Positions 58,279 through 64,000 of a stretch of DNA of 64,000 bases are shown piece by piece. A program made the translations under genes and the position numbers. The notes under the pieces were generated by a model. The model saw nothing but the letters and a program-made list of their open reading frames with translations, was not told where the DNA came from and did no database searches. How positions within the stretch are numbered: position 1 is the stretch's first letter; each line of letters begins with the position of its first letter. The stretch is from Corylus avellana (lineage: Eukaryota; Streptophyta; Magnoliopsida; Fagales; Betulaceae): contig NC_081545.1 of NCBI RefSeq assembly GCF_901000735.1, positions 21,104,100 through 21,168,099 of the forward strand, in the 5' to 3' direction.

Positions 58279-60104
58279 GTAATGTTCATTATTTGTCTTA
58301 TGATGCTCGCTATCATGCATACTGAATAAATAAAACAATTTTTAAAACATTTGTGCAAAATTGTGGTAATTAACTTTCTTTTATAAATCTTCTTTTCTGA
58401 ACAACACGCTACTGACATTGGTGAAGGAACCCTTTTTTTTTTTTTTTTTTTTTTTGTCTTTTCTTACCCCTGTGTCGGGGAAGGAACTTGTTAACGCAAA
58501 AACTTATCTTATAGACTTTACAAGTTAGTTCTAAGTTTCAAAGAATTTGAACAAATTATATACTACTTGTAAAAGAATTATGTTAGATTAAATGGCTTGA
58601 AAAGGAATTAAGGTAGGGAAAATGCCAACCTCCATCCTCAAATCACGGCTTCCAAACCGGTGATAGATTCCTTAATTCTGGAGGCGGTGGGGGCTCTCAG
58701 TGACCCTCCTGTGCAGTTTCAATCCTTTGTTGGGTTTGCTAATCACTTACCATCGAAGGCTGCTAAGAGCATAGTGTATTCAAAGGTTGAATCGGTGTCT
58801 TCTCTTGGGGCTGTTCCTGCTTCGAAGCCTAGCCTTTTACGGTGGGGTTTTCTTAATCCAAGTTCGAAGCCTAGCTCGTCTAAGGTGCCACTTGATTTGC
58901 CAAAACCCCAAAACTGCCCAGTAGGATACGGTCAGTTTGGGGAGATCGTTGTGTGGGATAAGGGTGGCGAGCTATGGGGTGGTGGGGATGGTGGAGAAGG
59001 TGATTTTCCTGCCCCTCTGGATGTATACCATCCATTTGAGGAGATGGATGAGTGGGATTATTTTTCCGACCCCCTCGATTGGGATTATGACGAAGAGGAG
59101 GATCCGGCCTTGGCGCTGTTGGACGCCATTGAAGAGGATTTTCATAAGTAAAAGTCGCTCGGGTGAAGTATAAAGGCACTAGGGAGCTGCTCAACTGGAA
59201 GAGCTCAGTTAACTATGGCGATGATATTACTTCCAATCGGCGAGGGAAAGGCAAGGCACAAGGGTGGCAACGCTGATCCTCCTTTTGGGTATCGGGTGGG
59301 AGGGCTATTGTCTTAGGGTTTATAGTGTCGTGAGGGATTTTTTGTTGGGCTTTCTTTCTTCTTTAGTTTTTTTGACTTTCTTGTTCTCTTCTCTCTCTTT
59401 TCTTCACCATTTAAGGCATTCTCTTGTGTACTTCCTGTGTACTAGGGTTGTGCCCCTCTGCGCTTTTGATATATGAAACATTACTTCTCAAAAAAAAAAA
59501 AAAAAAATCATGGCTTCCAAAAGGTAAGCTGAATCATTTGCTCCTCAGTAAAGAAAAACACCCCTTTTGAACATGCTGAAAAATCCCAAAATCTTGAGTC
59601 GTTTTGCCATGAGGTCTATTGTATTAAAAGGGGTCATTTGGATATTGGATACAAGGTAATGTTCACTATTTTTCTTATGATGCTCGCTATCACGTATATT
59701 GAATTAATACAACAATTTTTAAAACAATTGTGTGAAATTGTGGTAATTAACTTTCTTTTATAAATCTTCTTTTCTAAACCAGACGCTACTGACATTGGTG
59801 AAGGAACTTTTTTTTTTTCTTTTTCTTTTCTTACCGAACTTGTTAATGCGAAAACGTATCTTATAGACTTTACGAGTTAGTGCTAAGTTTCAGAGAATTT
59901 GAACAAATTATATACTACATGTAAAAGAATTATGTTAGATTAAATGACTCGAAAAGGAATTAAGGTAGGGAAAATGCCAACCTCCATACTCAAATCATGG
60001 AGGATTTTCTCCTAAGTAAAGAAAAATACCCTTTTTGAACAAGCTGAAAAATCCCGAAATCTTGAGGCATTTTCCCCTTAGATCTTTTGTATTGAAAGTC
60101 CGGG
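58266..60104 (+). repeat. Tandem duplication inside intron 7 that copies the end of exon 7
   Basis: Copy 1 (58266-58656 plus 59506-59640) and copy 2 (59641-60104) are head to tail. Both start gatattggatacaaggtaat, the last 13 nt of exon 7 plus its donor, and both carry a T-run near the middle. The L1-type insert at 58657-59505 lies in copy 1 only, so it arrived after the duplication. A third partial copy of about 100 bp lies at 60413-60512. Confidence 0.9.
58657..59505 (+). mobile_element. L1 derivative: ORF1 end joined to the L1 3' UTR, no ORF2
   Basis: It is flanked by a 16-bp duplication with one difference (aatcacggcttccaaa 58641-58656; aatcatggcttccaaa 59506-59521). It ends in the L1 3' signature (cttgtgtacttcctgtgtac … ctcaaaaa…). 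The open frame 58660-59151 ends in an acidic region (DWDYDEEEDPALALLDAIEE). The following text, KYKGTRELLNWKSSVNYG in another frame, resembles the end of plant L1 ORF1. ORF2 is absent altogether. Confidence 0.75.
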
Positions 60105-60525
60105 GTTAGACATGCGGTAAACAAAGAAAAAGTATCTCGCCAAAGGGTTGGGGGCACTACTGAAATCCTTTGATACGTCATGTAATAGGGAGGTGTAAAC
60201 CCCATAAGCCTTTGGTTCTTTGGTAGGGTGACCAACCCTTAAACCAAAAAAATAAATAAATGTTTGGAAACCCTTCCCTATTTCTGCGTTTCATTCTCTA
60301 TTCAACGAACCTCAAACAAAATGATAAAAAGAGGAGAGGCTTGTTGATTTGAAGTCACTACGAAAGGGTCCGTCAATAGCATAGCTCTTTCTTTCCCGGG
60401 TCTCCTATCTTATTATAGACCTTGCAAGTTAGTGCTTAGTAATCTAAGAATTTGAACAAATTATATACTAGTTAAAGAATTATGTTATGTTAAATTGCTC
60501 GAAAAAGAATAATGTTGGGATATGC
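60105..60525 (+). other. Intron 7 sequence with partial duplication copy
   Basis: No coding region. It includes the third partial copy (60413-60512, cttgcaagttagtgcttag and aatttgaacaaattatata). Confidence 0.5.
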
Positions 60526-60582
60526 TGAATGATGGTCTCAAGGAGTATATCCCAAGGATATACTCCTTGAGATCATCATTCA
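60526..60582. repeat. Hairpin with 27-bp arms and 3-nt loop
   Basis: 60526-60552 is the reverse complement of 60556-60582 except at one position; the loop is caa. The right arm is in phase with the L1 ORF2 fragment that follows, and the left arm is an inverted copy of its first bases. Confidence 0.92.
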
Positions 60583-62100
60583 GTATTACAAGAATATCTT
60601 TAATGAGATAATTCATTGGCTCCCCAAATTAGATGGTTTGTAGTTTCCCTTATTAGTCTCTGTAGAAGCGGATTGGTTGGAGAGAGTGTTTCAAGAAGAG
60701 AAAGTTCTTCAGGTGATGCTTAGAATGGATGGTGACAAAGAGCCGAGCTCAGATGACTTAACTATTGCTTCTTCTTTTTTTCGGTCGTGCTGGCTGTAGT
60801 GAAGGATGATCTTCTGCACATCTTTCATAACTTTCATGAGCATAAGTTGTTCGAGAAGGGCCTTAATGGTACTTTCATTGCCTTTATCCTTGAGAAGATC
60901 TGACAGTTAGAAGTAAAGGACTTCAAACTTATGAGGCTGGTGGGGAGTATCTATAAAATTTTGGATAAAGTCCTTGCTATCAGAATGAAACAGGTGATAG
61001 GATCGCTCATATCGAACAATCAAACCGCCTTTACATGGGAGACAAATTCTAGACTCAATTCTTACAGCAAATAAGTGTTTGGACAGTAGATTGAAATTAG
61101 GATTTCTTGGCATTATTTGCAAGCTAGACTTGCAGAAAGCCTACGACAATGTCAACCGAGAGTTCCTCTATCTCTTTGGGCGTCTTGGCTTTGGTACTAA
61201 ATGGAGGAATGGATGTCTGCTTGTATCACCATGGCCCTCTTCTTTATTTTGATCAATGGTAGTCCGTAGGATTTCTTTGGTAGGCTCCCGTGGCCTTTTG
61301 CCAAAGGGACCCTCTCTCACCTCTCCTCTTCGTGATTGTCATGGAGGCTTTCAGTAGGATGCTCTCTAGAGCTATGGCTTCGGGTTATTTATCTGGATTT
61401 TGGGTAGACATCCAAAACACTGCTCCCTGGAAGTATCCCCTTTTTGCAAATGGTACGTTTATTATGTGTGCTATATAGATCGAGATCAAATCTATAATTT
61501 GGGACACATTCTCTTGTTTTTGAGGCTATTTTGGGCTTTAAGGTCAATCTTCGGACATTTGAATTAGTTGCAGCAAGAGGGAGGTATCACATCAAGAAGA
61601 GCTGGCCAATATTCTCAGTTGTAGTATCTCTTGTTTGCCCTTGAAATATTCGGGACTTCCATTGGGTGCTTCTTTTAAGTCAAAAGCTATTTGTGATGGG
61701 GGTAGTTGAGAGAATGGGAAGAAGATTGGCTAGATGGAAGAAGATCTACTTGCCTCAGGGTGGTTGCCTAACTCGAATCTAATCTAGAGTACATTATCCA
61801 GTTTACCCACAAACTTTTTGTCCCTTTTTTCTTTACCGGCCGATATAGCAGGAAGATTAGAGCATCTTCAAAGGGACTTTCTACAGGATGGAATAGGTGG
61901 TGAGCTAAGTTTAATATGATGAATTGGAAGACTATTTGCTTCTTAGTTCCTAGAGAGTTCAGAGTTAAAAACCTTGTGTTGCTCAATAAAGCTTTACTCG
62001 GTAAATGGCTTTTCAGATTCGTGCATGAGGAGAATTCTCTATGGAGATAGGTTATTGTTGAGAAGTACCTTGTGTGAGTAGGTAAGGGGTGGTTCCCCTA
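60553..62100 (+). mobile_element. L1 LINE C: degraded ORF2 fragment
   Basis: Read through several frames it encodes [42 protein letters not shown], and further remnants of the RT and thumb (LPLKYSGLPLGA-like, LGKWLFRFVHEE). No intact frame exceeds ~70 codons. Its 3' signature and tail are absent, so it is cut at both ends. Confidence 0.82.
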
Positions 62101-62108
62101 CCCACCTA

Positions 62109-64000
62109 GTGGCAGGTAGTAGTCGTCCAGTAAGAAGAATGGGTTATCTGGGGTTTTTTTACGTAGAAAAAAAGTCCTTTGAATTCAGGTCAGAAGTGAG
62201 AGGAGGTGTTCGCTTGGTGGAAAAAAGTAAAGGTGTTTCTCGGTCGGTGATCATGGCATGGCCGACAGTGTGCTATTTCTTAATGTCATGGGACTTCCTG
62301 TCACATAAGGATAAGATCAAGGAGAATTGGAGAACTTTCTGCTTCGGTAGCACTGTATACATGTTACAGAGGCGAAGTAATAACTATGGGAATTTCATGG
62401 AGCTCTTAGAATATGGCGGGCGTGGAAGGAGAAGTTTCGTTATCATATCGGAGGGAGATGAAGGAATGGGCTGGAAGGAATGTCGTGTGCAACTACTATG
62501 GCTGAAACAGCATTTTGAAAAACATTGCTTAGAAGGAATGCAAGCGGGTAAGGCTCCAGTAGAGGCACGGGTGGGGATCGTATTAAAAGGGTCGCAAGGA
62601 ATCCATGGAAAGGTGTCTTACGAGGAGGTGGTGACGGGCAAGGGGATGGAGGTTGAGTAGAGAATTCCGGCATTGGACATCATGCAAACACAAAATTTCC
62701 AGGGCGGTGCTCAGCATGCCGGCGACCATGACGCTTTGACGGGCAAGAGATGCCCATTCAGGAAAGTGCTGAAGACAAGGTGACTGGAATCGCACCCATG
62801 GATCACGCTGGACATAATGAGAAGATTTTTTCGCAGCTCATAACGGAAGGCAATATTATGGCAATTCGAAATATGCTAATTGCATTTAAGGAGGAAATAA
62901 ACAGCTGTCTGGAGAAGATTGAAGTGGGCGGTGTATCTTCTTGGGCTGAGTAAGAAATGGGACTAGAGATGAAAAGAACAGAATCTTGGGCTCAAGTTGA
63001 AAGGCCCCATGTATGAAGAGCAGCCCAAACCTTTGGTCAAGAAGACTTATTTTCGAAAGAAACTACTGAATTTAAAGCCATGTTGGTGTGTAAAGCTAAG
63101 TAAGGCAACGTCTCTTTGGCCAGTGGAACGATGCAACACCCGGCGACCGGTGAGCCGCCGGAGAATAGCCGGAGTAGGACGTCAGAGATGATAAGAAGCA
63201 AAACTGCCACAAAACATGATGATAAGAGCATTGACCAACCCAACGATGAAACTCTAACGGCAGTAGAGCGACAGGAGGAGGGGAGATTGCAACTGCATTT
63301 GTGCAGGCTGGAATTGAAGCAGAGATGACCGGAATCGAAGCAGAACACATCGGCGCCGATGTAGGAGGTATGGGACAGCCTCTGGGTTAGGAAACACAGA
63401 CACTACAACACATAGACATTGTCGGCGATGCTCAACTGACGGCCGGAGACTTGAAATGGTAAGGGCAGCGGATCACTGGCGGTAGTAGATGGAAGAGGGC
63501 TGGATCATGGGCTAGATAGGGAGGGACTAATGATGAATATAGGAAGTGTGGATGGAGGACAAGAATTAGTAATCACTGGGGAGGAAGATACTGCCAAGCC
63601 AGATAGTGCCGATCAAGGTATTGGGCCTGAAATAAACCCCTTCTATGTAGTTTTGCTTCTAGAAAACGTGGTGGCTAGTGATTCAAAGATGCCGAAGACG
63701 ACAAATATAGCTGGGGCCGAGGACTCGCGATATGTGATTATCCCATACAAACAAACAGAGTTGGATCAGCCAGAGTTTTACATCTCAGGGGAGATGCTGG
63801 ATTTTGTCAAGGAGGGGGGATTGTTTGGTAGATTCTGTGGTATACAATCTCAACAAGGAGGGGAGCTCAAGTTGTTCTTTGGTTGGTGTGGAGTTGGCAC
63901 AGTTTGCTGATGAAGAGGTGTTAAAGGTTGAACCTCTGGAAGTTCATTCAGAATGTCCGAAAGGAAATGCATGTGAATGGGTGATTGAGAGAGTGAAAGA
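62109..64000 (+). mobile_element. L1 LINE D: ORF1 region, continuing beyond the window
   Basis: The 183-residue frame at 62109-62660 has FYVEKKSFEFRSEVRGGVRL, VEKSKGVSRSV and RSNNYGNFMELLEYGGRGRR, and ends YEEVVTGKGMEVE. This is the plant L1 ORF1 N-terminal domain, comparable with 44222-44520. Later pieces (62750-62953, 63530-63910 with YKQTELDQPEFYISGEMLDF) are probably its downstream, frame-broken part. ORF1 protein binds LINE RNA. The start of the LINE and any target duplication are not visible. Confidence 0.7.

Noticed and set aside
60526..60582. MicroRNA precursor
   Set aside because: The stem is only 27 bp with a 3-nt loop, too short for a plant precursor, and the arm is explained by the L1 start.

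Overview
This is eukaryotic plant nuclear DNA, most likely from a eudicot with a large, repeat-rich genome. The evidence is AT-rich non-coding sequence, GT-AG introns, Athila-type Gypsy, Copia, hAT, CACTA, Mutator and Harbinger elements, tRNA-derived SINE copies and plant-type L1 LINEs. The L1 protein style recalls woody eudicots, but no species can be named. Nothing bacterial or viral in the strict sense was seen. There is one 100-bp assembly gap.

Layout. 1-1011: a ~300-bp tandem satellite, then the gap. 1.1-18.2 kb: layered old repeats. These include a retroposed non-LTR insert (2190-3294, 17-bp target duplication), three Mutator-like elements with long terminal inverted repeats (4295-5182, 6365-8104, 11729-14887), a small hAT element (10150-10933), LTR remnants and two short tandem arrays. 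The third Mutator-like element is a Pack-MULE carrying a degraded CBL-interacting protein kinase (CIPK) fragment, which was later split by a non-autonomous hAT element (12538-14582). 18.2-21 kb: a decayed Copia polyprotein on the minus strand.

22.8-40.5 kb is a nest four levels deep. A dead hAT transposon (TTF/dimerisation-type transposase) was invaded by two minus-strand Athila-type solo LTRs. One solo LTR was entered by a CACTA element (24162-35021), and that was entered by a nearly complete Athila-like Gypsy retrotransposon (24454-34381) with both LTRs, primer-binding site, gag and pol. The Athila reading frame is broken by two in-frame stops and two frameshifts. The nest is bracketed by remnants of two different LTRs in opposite orientation (20979-22806 plus, 40461-42768 minus).

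43267-58278 holds the 5' part of the only convincing host gene: a DExH-box RNA helicase of the plant NIH/DExH2-DExH6 type, with an R3H domain. Seven exons join in one frame (807 nt, 269 codons) and carry the basic N-terminus, R3H, Walker A and motif Ia. The gene continues past the window. Introns 1 (8.8 kb) and 5 (4.8 kb), and the unfinished intron 7, are swollen mainly by L1 LINEs and their 5'-truncated ends, plus a SINE, a Harbinger-type element and a MITE. L1-into-L1 insertion, a 62-bp L1 tail with a 15-bp target duplication, an ORF1-only L1 derivative and an L1 with a fold-back 5' end are all visible. The window ends inside another L1 ORF1.
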